Source of the DNA: Moorella thermoacetica
GTDB lineage: Bacteria > Bacillota > DSM-521 > Neomoorellales > Neomoorellaceae
Direction of reading: 5' to 3'
NCBI RefSeq assembly: GCF_001267405.1
Contig: NZ_CP012369.1
Coordinates: 2,336,402 to 2,400,401, forward strand
Length of the DNA: 64,000 nt
The translations under genes were made by a program, and so were the position numbers. Under the pieces are notes generated by a model. The model was not told the DNA's origin and did no database searches. It saw only the letters and a list, made by a program, of their open reading frames with translations. Shown piece after piece: positions 50,036 through 58,920 of this stretch (its first letter is position 1; every line of letters starts with the position of its first letter).

Positions 50036-50189
50036 GATTACTCTCCTTTATGTAGACCAAACCGGCCCCGCCACAAACTATGAAAAGATAAAGTCAAGCC
50101 ACCCCTGCCGCTAAAAGCAATTGAACGCCAAACTTCCTAGCCGAAAACCACTGGAGCCCGGAGCCTGTACCCTCCAACCCGGACCACAT

Positions 50190-50921
50190 CTATCTCCGGC
50201 ACCGGGCTTCATGCAGGACTGCTAACATAAACTTCGGGAGGGCCAGAGCCCTTTTGACCCTTTTAGGTTCCTTGACCACCCGGTAGAGCCACTCCAGGTT
50301 TAACCGCTGCACCCAGGCCGGGGCGCGCCGGACCACCCCGGCCAGGACGTCGAAGCTGCCGCCCACCCCCATGGCCACCGGCACCTGGAGCTCCTCCAGG
50401 TGGGTGGCGATCCAGTACTCCTGTTTGGGAGCTCCCAGGCCCACCAGGAGGATGTGGGGCCGCGCCCTTTTAATTTCGGCCAGCAAGGCGGGCATGGCGT
50501 CCGGGCCCAGGTAGCCGTGGGTTGTCCCGGCAATGACGAGGCCCGGATGCTCCTCCTGGAGCTTCGCCGCCGCGGCCGCCGCCACCCCGGGAGCGGCGCC
50601 GTAGAGATAGAAGCGCCACCCCCGCCGGGCTCCTTCCGCCGCCAGGGCCTGGACGAGGTCGATGCCCGTCACCCGCTCCGGCAGGGGGGTGCCGAGCTTC
50701 CTGGCCGCCCAGACGACGCCGGAACCGTCGGCCGTCACCATATGGGCGCGGTTGATAACCGCCTGCAACCCGGGGTCTTTATATGCCAGGTAGGCGATCT
50801 CGGCGTTCATGGTTACAATGTGGTGGGGCGAACCGGCGGCGATAAAACTGGCCACCCTGGCGACGGCAGCCGCCAGGGTGAGGGAGTCGACCCGGTTCCC
50901 CAGGATATAGTTACTTGACAT
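50190..50921 (-). CDS. WecB/TagA/CpsF-family glycosyltransferase (GT26)
   Basis: A 243-residue enzyme with the GT26 pattern: TADGSGVVWAARKLG, ERVTGIDLVQALA, HILLVGLGAPKQEYWI and VGGSFDVLAGVVRRAP. TagA adds N-acetylmannosamine to an undecaprenyl-linked GlcNAc at the start of wall teichoic acid synthesis; the sugar here is unknown. It lies near an LCP gene, which would attach such a polymer to peptidoglycan. Confidence 0.93.
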   Translation of the reverse strand: MSSNYILGNRVDSLTLAAAVARVASFIAAGSPHHIVTMNAEIAYLAYKDPGLQAVINRAHMVTADGSGVVWAARKLGTPLPERVTGIDLVQALAAEGARRGWRFYLYGAAPGVAAAAAAKLQEEHPGLVIAGTTHGYLGPDAMPALLAEIKRARPHILLVGLGAPKQEYWIATHLEELQVPVAMGVGGSFDVLAGVVRRAPAWVQRLNLEWLYRVVKEPKRVKRALALPKFMLAVLHEARCRR

Positions 50922-50994
50922 AAAATAAAAACCTCTGGCTTAAAGTATAATTAGCAGGTCCCGGTTATCAATCTTTGCTGCTGAAGGAACCCGG

Positions 50995-51954
50995 CTAGCG
51001 CAGGTTGGGAATGGACGCTAGAACATCAGTCAGCTTCTGCTGATCGACGATATAGTAACTCACGCCGCCCACGTATTTGCCTTCGCCGGGGATCGTGTAG
51101 GTATTGACGGCGCTACCGTTTAAATCCTTCATGCTCAGGGCCAGGGAGAGCATTTCTTTGACGCTGAGGTTTGTCTTGACGTCCTTGCTGATTTCGCTGA
51201 CCAGTTTGGGTATTTTGGGTATGGTGCTCAGTTTCAAGGTCTGGTCGATGAGGGCTTTCATAAACTTCTGCTGGCGCCCGACCCTGGTGATATCCCCCTC
51301 GGGGTCGTAGCGGTAGCGGACGTAGGCCAGGGCGTCATAGCCGTTCAGGTGCTGGAACCCCGGCTTTAAGTTTATGTTCTCTTCCGGGTAGTACATGCGC
51401 TTGTCGACGTCGATATCGACCCCGCCCAGAATGTCGATGATCTTCTGGAAATCCTGGAAATTGACCTCCACGTACTTGTCCACGTGGCTGCCCAGAAAAT
51501 CGTTGATGGTGTCCATCAATAGCTGGGGGCCGCCGTAGGCGTGGGCGGCGTTAATCTTGTCGTAACCGTGGCCGGGGATCTTGACTCGCGTGTCCCGGGG
51601 AATGGAAAGGAGGTCGACCCCGGGTTTTTGCGGGTCCAGGACGGCCAGCATAATGGTATCCGACCGGGAGGGTTCGCCAGGCACCCGCTGGTCGACGCCG
51701 ATGAGGAGAATGGTCTCCGGGTTGCCTGGAGCCGCTTCGGCGATGCCGCTCCCGTCCTGCTGGCCCTGCCCCGTAGCCAGGTTCCTGGCCAGCCACAGGT
51801 CGGCTACCCGGTAGCCGGCGTAGGCAAAGGCAGCGAAGGTTAAAACAGCCAGGATTAATAAGCCGGTAATCAAGGACAGGGAACTGCGCCGCTTTTGCGC
51901 CCGGGCCGTACCTCCATCCCATATCCCGGTTTGATACTGGTCATGCATGGCCAT
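50995..51954 (-). CDS. LytR-CpsA-Psr family wall-polymer ligase
   Basis: A protein of about 319 residues with an N-terminal membrane helix (about 25-48) and the LCP domain: LLIGVDQRVPGEPSRSDTIM, SIPRDTRVKIPGHGYDKINAAHAYGG, and ALAYVRYRYDPEGDITRVGRQQKF. LCP enzymes link polymers to peptidoglycan. ATG 51954 has a GGGAGAGGAAA site; the longer frame to 51972 does not. It lies next to the WecB/TagA-type gene, consistent with wall-glycan assembly. Confidence 0.93.
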   Translation of the reverse strand: MAMHDQYQTGIWDGGTARAQKRRSSLSLITGLLILAVLTFAAFAYAGYRVADLWLARNLATGQGQQDGSGIAEAAPGNPETILLIGVDQRVPGEPSRSDTIMLAVLDPQKPGVDLLSIPRDTRVKIPGHGYDKINAAHAYGGPQLLMDTINDFLGSHVDKYVEVNFQDFQKIIDILGGVDIDVDKRMYYPEENINLKPGFQHLNGYDALAYVRYRYDPEGDITRVGRQQKFMKALIDQTLKLSTIPKIPKLVSEISKDVKTNLSVKEMLSLALSMKDLNGSAVNTYTIPGEGKYVGGVSYYIVDQQKLTDVLASIPNLR

Positions 51955-52011
51955 GTGCTTTTCCTCTCCCAAAGATAAATTTCGATCCGTGTTCGGCTTC
52001 TTTGGGACCGG

Positions 52012-52186
52012 GGATACAGGCGGAAGGCTCCGGGTGCTTAAGCGGCAGGGGTGGCACAGAACGGGGTGCGGTACTTCTCGTTCCTGAAACTACGTTACGA
52101 ACCCCATCCCGTTCACCGCCGCGAAGCTTTCGGCTTCGCGCAAGGTTTACTTACGCTTCGAACTAAGTCGCCCTCCGCCTGTATCC
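52012..52186. repeat. Inverted-repeat-bounded intergenic element
   Basis: GGATACAGGCGGA (52012-52024) and its exact complement TCCGCCTGTATCC (52174-52186) bound 175 bases. Inside is a perfect hairpin, CGCGAAGC and GCTTCGCG (52120-52127, 52133-52140). The right end shares 19 bases (52165-52183) with 61226-61244. It is the main feature of the gene-free gap 51955-52307 and may be a small non-coding or transposon-derived element. Confidence 0.6.
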
Positions 52187-52307
52187 GCCAGCACCTTGAC
52201 GCAGCTTAAAACTCGAGCCCGCATATAAGGCGGGAGGTAAGCGATGATAACCGGGGTCCGGAGCCGATATAGAGACGGGCGCCCGGAGCGCCTACCCGGA
52301 ACTTTCT

Positions 52308-52937
52308 TTAGAGCCTGATGGTAATGGTCAGGCTGGCCTGGTCCCAGTCCACCATGGCCCCCAGGCCCTGGCTGATGACCCGCAGGGGCACCATGGTAGT
52401 GCCATTGACCAGAGTGGCCGGCATGGGTAGAGTTACCTCCCGGCCGTCAATGGTAGCCGCCGGTGCACCGATTTTTAGTATAACAGAATGGGCCGGTGTT
52501 GTATAGCTGACAGTATTGGTATTGGCGTTATAATCTACTTTAGCCCCCAGGGCCTCGCCGATAAAGCGAAAGGGCACCATGGTGGTACCACCCTGGCCCG
52601 CCTGGTAGGGGGCGATGGGCAGTTCTTTTGTACTGCTGCCTACCCGGGCGATCTTGCTGCCGATGGTGAGTTTGATCACCGGCCGCTGCTCAAGGCCGGC
52701 TATTTCTGCTTCCAGGGCGGCAATCTGTTTATTTATACTATCGATCTGCCCCTGCAATTCCCGGGAACGGCTCTCTACATAGTTGTCGACATAAGATTTG
52801 GTTACCAGGGGGTCCTGGCTGCTCCCCGGTTCCGGGCCGCCGGCCTGGACGGTCCGACCGGCAAAGTAACCGCCCGCCGCTAGCACCAGCCCCAGGATGA
52901 TGATTATTCTCCATTTCTGTAAAAAGGTTTTTTTCAT
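52308..52937 (-). CDS. Secreted stalk-domain (copper amine oxidase N-like) protein
   Basis: A protein of about 209 residues. A membrane segment (about 9-30) is followed by a coiled-coil stretch (ELQGQIDSINKQIAALEAEIAGLEQR) and two stalk modules (GGTTMVPFRFIGEALGAKVDY, NGTTMVPLRVISQGLGAMVDW). ATG 52937 has GGAGG eight bases upstream; the longer frame to 53006 lacks it. It is an orphan surface protein with the same end module as the 23-25 kb protein. Confidence 0.88.
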   Translation of the reverse strand: MKKTFLQKWRIIIILGLVLAAGGYFAGRTVQAGGPEPGSSQDPLVTKSYVDNYVESRSRELQGQIDSINKQIAALEAEIAGLEQRPVIKLTIGSKIARVGSSTKELPIAPYQAGQGGTTMVPFRFIGEALGAKVDYNANTNTVSYTTPAHSVILKIGAPAATIDGREVTLPMPATLVNGTTMVPLRVISQGLGAMVDWDQASLTITIRL

Positions 52938-53147
52938 TGTAAGGACCTCCTCCGACAATGACTTTTTTGGTCCTGGCTTTAGACAAATGCCGGCGGGAAT
53001 TTTCATGCTCTTTGAAGGCAGCGTGTCGCCAACACGGGCAAAAAAGCATATAATTATAATTTACTTCGACACCGACAGCCAGATTCCTTTCGTTTACTTT
53101 TTTGTCATGGCAAGGTCAAATAATTGCAATTTTTTATCAAGATATAA

Positions 53148-53177
53148 TTCACAAAGTAAGGCTTGTTGTGGTATAAT
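53148..53177 (+). promoter_or_regulatory. Promoter of the 61-codon gene
   Basis: -35 TTCACA (53148-53153), 18-base spacer, -10 TATAAT (53172-53177). The leader then runs about 92 bases to the start codon and contains the stem at 53183-53240. Confidence 0.7.
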
Positions 53178-53182
53178 AAAAG

Positions 53183-53240
53183 CGGGGGAAACGAGAGATA
53201 CTATTTCCGAAACGAATCTAGTTTTCCTGTTCTTCCCCCG
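53183..53240 (+). promoter_or_regulatory. Structured 5' leader of the 61-codon gene
   Basis: CGGGGGAA (53183-53190) and TTCCCCCG (53233-53240) form an 8-bp closing stem at the very 5' end of the predicted mRNA. Inside, GGAAA/TTTCC and GAAAC/GTTTTC could form alternative inner stems. It could protect the mRNA end or respond to a ligand; no known riboswitch class is recognised. Confidence 0.5.
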
Positions 53241-53275
53241 TTACTTATAAATACAGAAAGGAGGCAAACAAAAAA

Positions 53276-53461
53276 ATGATGAAGGACATCCAGCGCAATC
53301 TCCTCCGCGAACGCCAGGCGCTTCTGGAACAGTGGGCTTACGCCCCGGAGAGGGACCGGCCCCACCTGCTCGTCAGGCTCATGGATATCGACGAGCAGCT
53401 TGAACTGGGCAAGGTAAAGAGCAAGCCCCGGACCAGGCTTCCCAAGCGAAATGTGGTCTAG
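53276..53461 (+). CDS. Small 61-residue charged protein of unknown function
   Basis: A soluble, highly charged protein: KDIQRNLLRERQALLEQW, then RDRPHLLVRLMDIDEQLELG and a basic tail. It is predicted helical. GAAAGGAGG upstream of ATG 53276 is a strong ribosome site, and a promoter and terminator bracket it, so it should be well expressed. I do not recognise the family. A second ATG (53279) is possible. Confidence 0.75.
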   Translation: MMKDIQRNLLRERQALLEQWAYAPERDRPHLLVRLMDIDEQLELGKVKSKPRTRLPKRNVV

Positions 53462-53471
53462 GAGGAGAAAA

Positions 53472-53506
53472 AGGCGTGGGAATTTATTCCCGCGCCTCTT
53501 TATTTT
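53472..53506 (+). terminator. Terminator of the 61-codon gene
   Basis: AGGCGTGGG and CCCGCGCCT (one G-T pair) form the stem, followed by CTTTATTTTGG. Confidence 0.8.
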
Positions 53507-53614
53507 GGTTGAGATCAGTTTGGTCGGGATCAGTCGACCTGGTCCAGGTAGTAAAGAAACGTCGGCCATGGCTGCCGGATCGGAGCGGTTACCCTGATAT
53601 ATCGCGACGGCCGG

Positions 53615-54208
53615 TCACCCGCCGCTATCCCGGATACCCCGTAAGATGAGATCTGTAACCCCCGTTGACAAAGCCGCCAGGTTCATTTCCTGATTCCTAT
53701 AGAAGAATAACTGGTACCCCAGGGCGGTTATGAAACCAGTGATCATAATAGCCGCCAGGTCCGCCGGCACCGGGCGCATTTCCCCCCGCTCAAGGGCCGC
53801 TTGCAGGTGATTTTGCAGGTGTTGCAGTTTTTCATGCTCCATCCTGAAGAATATCTGCTGGGTGGCGGCATCCACCGGCGGGTGTTCGCTCAAAAGAATT
53901 CTGGTAATTTCCCGGTGAGCCTGGAAGTGTTCCAGGCTTTCGCCGATCAGCCGCCGCAGGAAGCCTTCCAGGCTTGCTTCTTCCCGGCATACCCGGCGCA
54001 GGTGCTCCAGGTAAGTGTGGAAGATATGAACTAGCAATTGCTGGAAGAGTTCCTTTTTGCTGGAGAAATACTCATAGATGGTCCCCTTCCCTACCCCGGC
54101 GGCAGCGGCAATATCGGCGATCCTGGCCTGGTGGAAGCCCCGGTCGGCAAAAACCGACACGGCCGCCGCCAGGATCTGCCGGCGTTTATCCCCGGCTTCG
54201 CGGCTCAT
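53615..54208 (-). CDS. TetR-family regulator of RND operon
   Basis: A 197-residue TetR protein. The DNA-binding domain reads ILAAAVSVFADRGFHQARIADIAAAAGVGKGTIYEYFSSKKELF. Its ligand domain is unremarkable. It lies at the 3' end of the RND operon, beyond a hairpin at 54255-54291. It should bind the palindrome at 58778-58793 in the operon promoter, which includes itself in the repressed unit. Confidence 0.93.
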   Translation of the reverse strand: MSREAGDKRRQILAAAVSVFADRGFHQARIADIAAAAGVGKGTIYEYFSSKKELFQQLLVHIFHTYLEHLRRVCREEASLEGFLRRLIGESLEHFQAHREITRILLSEHPPVDAATQQIFFRMEHEKLQHLQNHLQAALERGEMRPVPADLAAIMITGFITALGYQLFFYRNQEMNLAALSTGVTDLILRGIRDSGG

Positions 54209-54254
54209 CCTCCCTCTCCCCCTCTCTCATGCCGGCCGGGCCGGCTGGCCGGCT

Positions 54255-54291
54255 CCCTTCAGGCGCCGGTTACGTCCGGGCGCCTGAAGGG
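54255..54291. other. 13-bp perfect hairpin between RND pump and TetR genes
   Basis: CCCTTCAGGCGCC (54255-54267) and GGCGCCTGAAGGG (54279-54291) with an 11-base loop. No T-run follows, so it is probably an mRNA-processing or partial-termination element that sets regulator level relative to pump. Confidence 0.65.
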
Positions 54292-54384
54292 CTCCTCCTG
54301 CCGACTTGGTCCGAGCGGTAAAGCAGCCTGATACCTCGCTAAAAAACAAATACTGTTGCCGCGCTAGCAACATAGGTGCCTGCC

Positions 54385-57300
54385 CTAACCTGCTGTGGTT
54401 CCCGTACCGGCGCCGGAAGCGTCCAGCTTCTGCCGGTACCCGGGCAGGCGCAGGAAGCGACCCAGGCGCTGGCCAAGGTCTTCAAAGAGTGTATAGAGAA
54501 CCGGCACCAGGACCAGGGTCAGGATGGTGGACACCGTGAGGCCGCCGATGACGGCGGTGCCCAGGCCGGCGTTCATCTCCGCCCCTTCACCTATACCCAT
54601 GGCCAGGGGCAGCATTGCCAGGATGGTTACCAGGGCGGTCATTAAAATCGGCCGCAGGCGGTTACCGCCGGCGATCAGGATAGCCTCACGGCGCGGTGTG
54701 CCCCGCCGGCGCAGGATGTTGATATAGTCCACCAGGACAATGGCGTTGGAGAGGACAATACCTACCAGCATGATGATTCCCATGAAGACCACCACGTCAA
54801 AGGTACGACCGGTGGCCAGGAGGGCCAGGATAACCCCGGTGATGGCCACCGGGATGGCGAACATGATGACAAAGGGATGGAGCAGGGATTCAAACTGGGC
54901 CGCCATGATCATGTATACCAGGGCAATGGCGAGGATCAAAGCCAGTCCCAGTTGACCGAAGGTTTCCATCATCATTTGGTTCTGGCCGGTATACTCGATG
55001 CTGTAGCCAGGCGGGAGGTTGATCCTGGCAACCTCCCGGCGGATGTCCTGCATAACCGCTCCTAAAGGGCGGTCGCCCAGGTTGGCGGTGATGCTGGCCA
55101 CCCGGTCCTGGTTGTAACGGTTGATGGTGCTGGGGGTGGTATCCATCTGCAGGGTGGCGATTTCTTTCAGGGGCACCTGGGTCCCCCTGGGGGAAGGTAC
55201 CATCAAATTGGCCAGGCTGTTTAAATCCTGGCGCCGGTCCGCCGGCAGCTGGACGCGGATGTCATACTCATCGCCGCCGACCCGGTAACGGCTGGCCACC
55301 TGGCCCCCTACGGCTGTAGAAACGGTGGCGGCTATCTGGGCCGCGCCCAGGTTGTACAGGGCGGCCCTGTCCCGGTCGACCAGGATTTCTACCTGGGGCC
55401 GCCCCCGGGTGATGCTGCTGTCCACGGCCACCGTGCCCGGCACCCGGGCCACTGCTTCCTGGACCTTTTCCGCCAGATCCTGCAGGACCTTCAAATCGTC
55501 ACCGTGAATATCCACCTGGACAGGAGCCTGCCCCGTACTGCCCATAAAAGACGAGGTTGGTGTTACGGTAATCCTCGCCCCGGCAATGCCGGCCACCGAC
55601 CGGCGGATGGCCGCGGCCACCTCCGCGGCGCTCCGCTGCCGCTGCTTTAAGGGCACCAGGGTCAAATTGATACTGGCCATTTCCGGGGTTTCGCCACCCA
55701 GAAAGGAACTCTGCCCGCCGCCACTACCGATTTCCTGGTAGATGCTCTGGATTTCCGGCTGCTGCTGGATCAAATGCACTACCCGGTCGGTCATGGCCGC
55801 TGTGGTTGCCAGCTCCGTTCCCCGGGGCAATTCGATGGTCATGCTGATGCTTCCCTCGTCCGTCTGGGGCATAAATTCAAAGCCCACGGCCGGTGCCAGG
55901 GCCAGGCTGCCCACAAAGACGAGGAGAACGGCAGCCACCACCAGTTTGCGGTGGTTTAAAGCCCAGGCCAGGAAGCGGCGGTAGGAATCGCTCAACCGGG
56001 TCATCCAGTACCCGGTGACCAGGTGCTGCCGGAAGCCCCGGGCCGCCGTGGCCTCCGGCGGCAGGTTGCCCTTAAGGATCCGGGAAGCCAGGGCGGGGGT
56101 AACCGACAGGGAAACCGCCAGGGAGGCTAGAAGGGAGCAGGTCACCGTCAGGGCCAGGGGTCCGAAGATCTGGGCCGCCAGGCCTTCGACAAAGGCAATA
56201 GGTAAAAAGACACCCACCGTCGTCAGGGTGGAAGCCACCACCGCCATGGTCACTTCCTGGGCGCCGCCGGCCGCCGCCGTCATGGCGTCCTGCCCTCCCT
56301 GGCGGTGGCGGTAGATGTTATCAAAAACGACGATGGCATCGTCGACCATCCGGCCTATCCCCAGGGAGAGGCCCCCCAGGGTCATCATGTTCAGGGTCAT
56401 GTGGTTGAAATAGAGCAGGACAAAGGTGGTAATCACCGAGATGGGGATGGTCAAACCGATGATAATGGTGCTGCGAAAGCTGCGCAAAAAGAGAAAAATA
56501 ATCAACATGGCCAGCAGGCCGCCCAGGATCATGTCCCGATAGACGGTGTTAATGGCCGACTCGATATACTTTGACTGGTCGTTGACCGCTTCAATGGTCA
56601 CCCCGGGCGGCAGTTCCTGCTGCAGCTCCTGGAGGGCTTTTTTGACGGCATGGGATATCTGGACGGTATTGCCGTTGGTTTGTTTCTGGATGGACAGGCC
56701 GATGGCCGGTTTACCGTCGAAAAGAGCAAACTGCTTCTGTTCGGCCGTCGTATCCTTGACCGTCGCCACGTCGCCCAGGCGCACCACCGCCCCCCCGGGG
56801 GTGGTCAGGCCCACCTGGCGGATCTGGTCCAGGTTGTTAAACTCCCCGTTAACCCGCACCAGGACTTTCTTGCCGGCGTCGGTCACCTGGCCGCCGGAGG
56901 AGGTTATATTCTCAGTCTGCAGGGCCTGGACCACCTGGCTGATGGAGAGACCGAATGTCTGCAGGCGAGCCGGGTCCACCAGGACCTGGATCTCCCGCTC
57001 CAGGCCGCCGGTGACGTTGACCGCCGCCACCCCGTCCAGGCGTTCCAGGCGGTTCTTGACGGTGTTTTCAGCTATATCTTTCAGCCGCTGCTGGTCCAGG
57101 TCGCCATGCAGGGCCAGGGTCATGACCGGAAACATATTGGGGTCCATTTTCATGACCATGGGCTTATCCACCCCGTCAGGGAGCCTGCTCTCGATCTGGT
57201 CAATCTTTTCGCGCATGTTCAGGGTGGCAAAGTCCATGTCCTGGCCCCAGTTAAACTCCAGGATGATAACGGAGCTCCCGGACATGCTCATGGAACGGAT

Positions 57301-57537
57301 ATTCTTAATCCCCTGGACGGTACCCAGGGCGTCCTCCAGGGGCCTGGTCACCGTCTTTTCGATTTCCTCGGGGCCGGCCCCGCTATAGGAGGTAATCACG
57401 GCCGCGTAGGGCAACTTCATGTCGGGTAAAAGGTCGACCTTCAGGCGGGACAGGGACACCACACCCATGAGGATGACCACCAGGACCACCATAGTTAAAG
57501 CTACCGGGCGTTTGATGACTGCCTGGGACCAGTTCAT
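54385..57537 (-). CDS. RND-family efflux pump (AcrB/HAE1-like)
   Basis: A 1050-residue RND permease. It begins with the standard NWSQAVIKRPVALTMVVL; the fourth helix has GRMVDDAIVVFDNI with the paired aspartates (D399, D400) that carry protons in AcrB. Two large external domains and 12 helices are evident. Four bases of its start overlap the adaptor stop. Many Firmicute HAE1 pumps export lipids or drugs; the substrate here is unknown. Confidence 0.93.
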   Translation of the reverse strand: MNWSQAVIKRPVALTMVVLVVILMGVVSLSRLKVDLLPDMKLPYAAVITSYSGAGPEEIEKTVTRPLEDALGTVQGIKNIRSMSMSGSSVIILEFNWGQDMDFATLNMREKIDQIESRLPDGVDKPMVMKMDPNMFPVMTLALHGDLDQQRLKDIAENTVKNRLERLDGVAAVNVTGGLEREIQVLVDPARLQTFGLSISQVVQALQTENITSSGGQVTDAGKKVLVRVNGEFNNLDQIRQVGLTTPGGAVVRLGDVATVKDTTAEQKQFALFDGKPAIGLSIQKQTNGNTVQISHAVKKALQELQQELPPGVTIEAVNDQSKYIESAINTVYRDMILGGLLAMLIIFLFLRSFRSTIIIGLTIPISVITTFVLLYFNHMTLNMMTLGGLSLGIGRMVDDAIVVFDNIYRHRQGGQDAMTAAAGGAQEVTMAVVASTLTTVGVFLPIAFVEGLAAQIFGPLALTVTCSLLASLAVSLSVTPALASRILKGNLPPEATAARGFRQHLVTGYWMTRLSDSYRRFLAWALNHRKLVVAAVLLVFVGSLALAPAVGFEFMPQTDEGSISMTIELPRGTELATTAAMTDRVVHLIQQQPEIQSIYQEIGSGGGQSSFLGGETPEMASINLTLVPLKQRQRSAAEVAAAIRRSVAGIAGARITVTPTSSFMGSTGQAPVQVDIHGDDLKVLQDLAEKVQEAVARVPGTVAVDSSITRGRPQVEILVDRDRAALYNLGAAQIAATVSTAVGGQVASRYRVGGDEYDIRVQLPADRRQDLNSLANLMVPSPRGTQVPLKEIATLQMDTTPSTINRYNQDRVASITANLGDRPLGAVMQDIRREVARINLPPGYSIEYTGQNQMMMETFGQLGLALILAIALVYMIMAAQFESLLHPFVIMFAIPVAITGVILALLATGRTFDVVVFMGIIMLVGIVLSNAIVLVDYINILRRRGTPRREAILIAGGNRLRPILMTALVTILAMLPLAMGIGEGAEMNAGLGTAVIGGLTVSTILTLVLVPVLYTLFEDLGQRLGRFLRLPGYRQKLDASGAGTGTTAG

Positions 57538-58751
57538 GCTTGCGGCCCCCCATTCACTATTTGCACCGGCTGGCTCTCATTGACAAAGTCCTGGCCCTTG
57601 ACGATAATGGTCGTTCCTTCGTTCAGGCCCTTCAAGATCTCGATATTCCGGCCGTCGTCGATGCCGGTGGTAACCACCTGGCCCATGGCCTTGCCGTCGA
57701 CGACCGTGTAGACGATGCTCTGGCCGCTGCGGTTGACCACGGCATTTTTCGGCACCAGAAGGGCATTCTGCACCTCCCGGGTCTGGAAGACCACCGTGGC
57801 GGCCATACCCGGTTTTACTTCCGCCGGGGCGTCAGGAATAGCCACCTTAACGCTGTACAGGCGCGTGCTCTTATCGGCAGCCGGGCTGCTGCTGGCGACG
57901 CTGCCCTCCAGGGCTTTATTCCCCGCCGCCGGCACTTCTACGCTTACCTTCTTTCCTACCTGGAGGTAATTGATGTCCTCCTCGGTTACGTTGATCTCCA
58001 CCTGGAGGTCGCCGGTGGTTACCAGGGTGACCACCGCTCCCTGGGCCGTCTCCCCGGGTTCCAGGAGGCGTGCGGCCACTACCCCGTCAACAGGAGCCTT
58101 TATGTAACAATTATCCAGGGCCACTTGCGCCTGGCGTACGGCCGCCTCCGCCGTGGCGATTTGGGCCTGGGAGGATGCCAGGCTGGCCCGGGCGGCCTCC
58201 AGGGCGCCGCGAAGTATTTCCAGGTTTTCCTTGCTGGCTGCGGCAGCCGTCCGGGCGGCGTCCAGTTGCTGCTGGGAGGCGGCTCCCGAGTCAAAAAGGG
58301 CCTGGGTCCGCTGGAGATTGGCTTCATCTAGCTGAGCCTGGACTTCGGCCTGCTTCAGCCTGGCTTCGGCCTGCTTGATCCCGGCCTCGGCCTGGGCCGG
58401 GGCGGTGCGGGCCTGGTCTAAGCCGGCCTGGGCCTGGGCCAGGCGGGCTGCGGCATCGTCATCCTCCAGCTCGGCGATGATCTGGCCCCGGCTGACCCTG
58501 TCGCCGACGTGTACCAGTACGGACTTCAGCTTGCCCGGCGTGGCGGCGGTGACGTTAACCGTTGTCCCCGCCTGGACCGTCCCCGTTACCCGGGCGGGCT
58601 GGGCGATATTGCCCCGGGTAACTCTGGCCACTTCCACCGCCACCTTTGCCGCTGCCGCCTCCTGATCGGCCGGCTTTTTACCGCAGCCGCCTACCGCCGT
58701 GGCGGCGAGGAAAAAGGCCAGGGTGAAAACGGCAAAGCTCCTCTTCCTCAC
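57534..58751 (-). CDS. RND adaptor lipoprotein
   Basis: A protein of about 405 residues with a lipobox (VGGCGKKP) after a short hydrophobic signal. The lipoyl halves (VHVGDRVSRGQIIAELED and IKAPVDGVVAARLLEPGE), an Ala-rich coiled coil and the barrel follow. GTG 58751 has GGGGGGAG nine bases upstream. The longer frame to 58805 would put the operator inside coding sequence and is rejected. Confidence 0.93.
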   Translation of the reverse strand: MRKRSFAVFTLAFFLAATAVGGCGKKPADQEAAAAKVAVEVARVTRGNIAQPARVTGTVQAGTTVNVTAATPGKLKSVLVHVGDRVSRGQIIAELEDDDAAARLAQAQAGLDQARTAPAQAEAGIKQAEARLKQAEVQAQLDEANLQRTQALFDSGAASQQQLDAARTAAAASKENLEILRGALEAARASLASSQAQIATAEAAVRQAQVALDNCYIKAPVDGVVAARLLEPGETAQGAVVTLVTTGDLQVEINVTEEDINYLQVGKKVSVEVPAAGNKALEGSVASSSPAADKSTRLYSVKVAIPDAPAEVKPGMAATVVFQTREVQNALLVPKNAVVNRSGQSIVYTVVDGKAMGQVVTTGIDDGRNIEILKGLNEGTTIIVKGQDFVNESQPVQIVNGGPQA

Positions 58752-58777
58752 GGTTACTACTCCCCCCGTATTAAATC

Positions 58778-58833
58778 GACCGAACGGTCGGTCAACAGAA
58801 ATCATCTTACCATATTTCTGACAAGGGGTTCAA
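58778..58833 (-). promoter_or_regulatory. RND operon promoter with TetR-type operator
   Basis: Minus-strand -35 TTGAAC (58833-58828), 18-base spacer, -10 TAAGAT (58809-58804), then GACCGA-CCGT-TCGGTC (58793-58778) as a 16-base inverted repeat right after the likely start. This is the classic place and form for a TetR operator. Confidence 0.78.
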
Positions 58834-58865
58834 TGTTATTAATTTAAAATGGCGTCAAGTTTTTT

Positions 58866-58910
58866 TAAAAAATTAAAGGGTACCCTCCCCGTACAGGGGA
58901 AAGTACCCTT
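58866..58910 (-). terminator. Terminator after mbl
   Basis: On the minus strand AAGGGTAC...GTACCCTT with inner CCCC/GGGG forms a stem, followed by a T-rich tail. Confidence 0.82.
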
Positions 58911-58920
58911 CTAATCGAAC

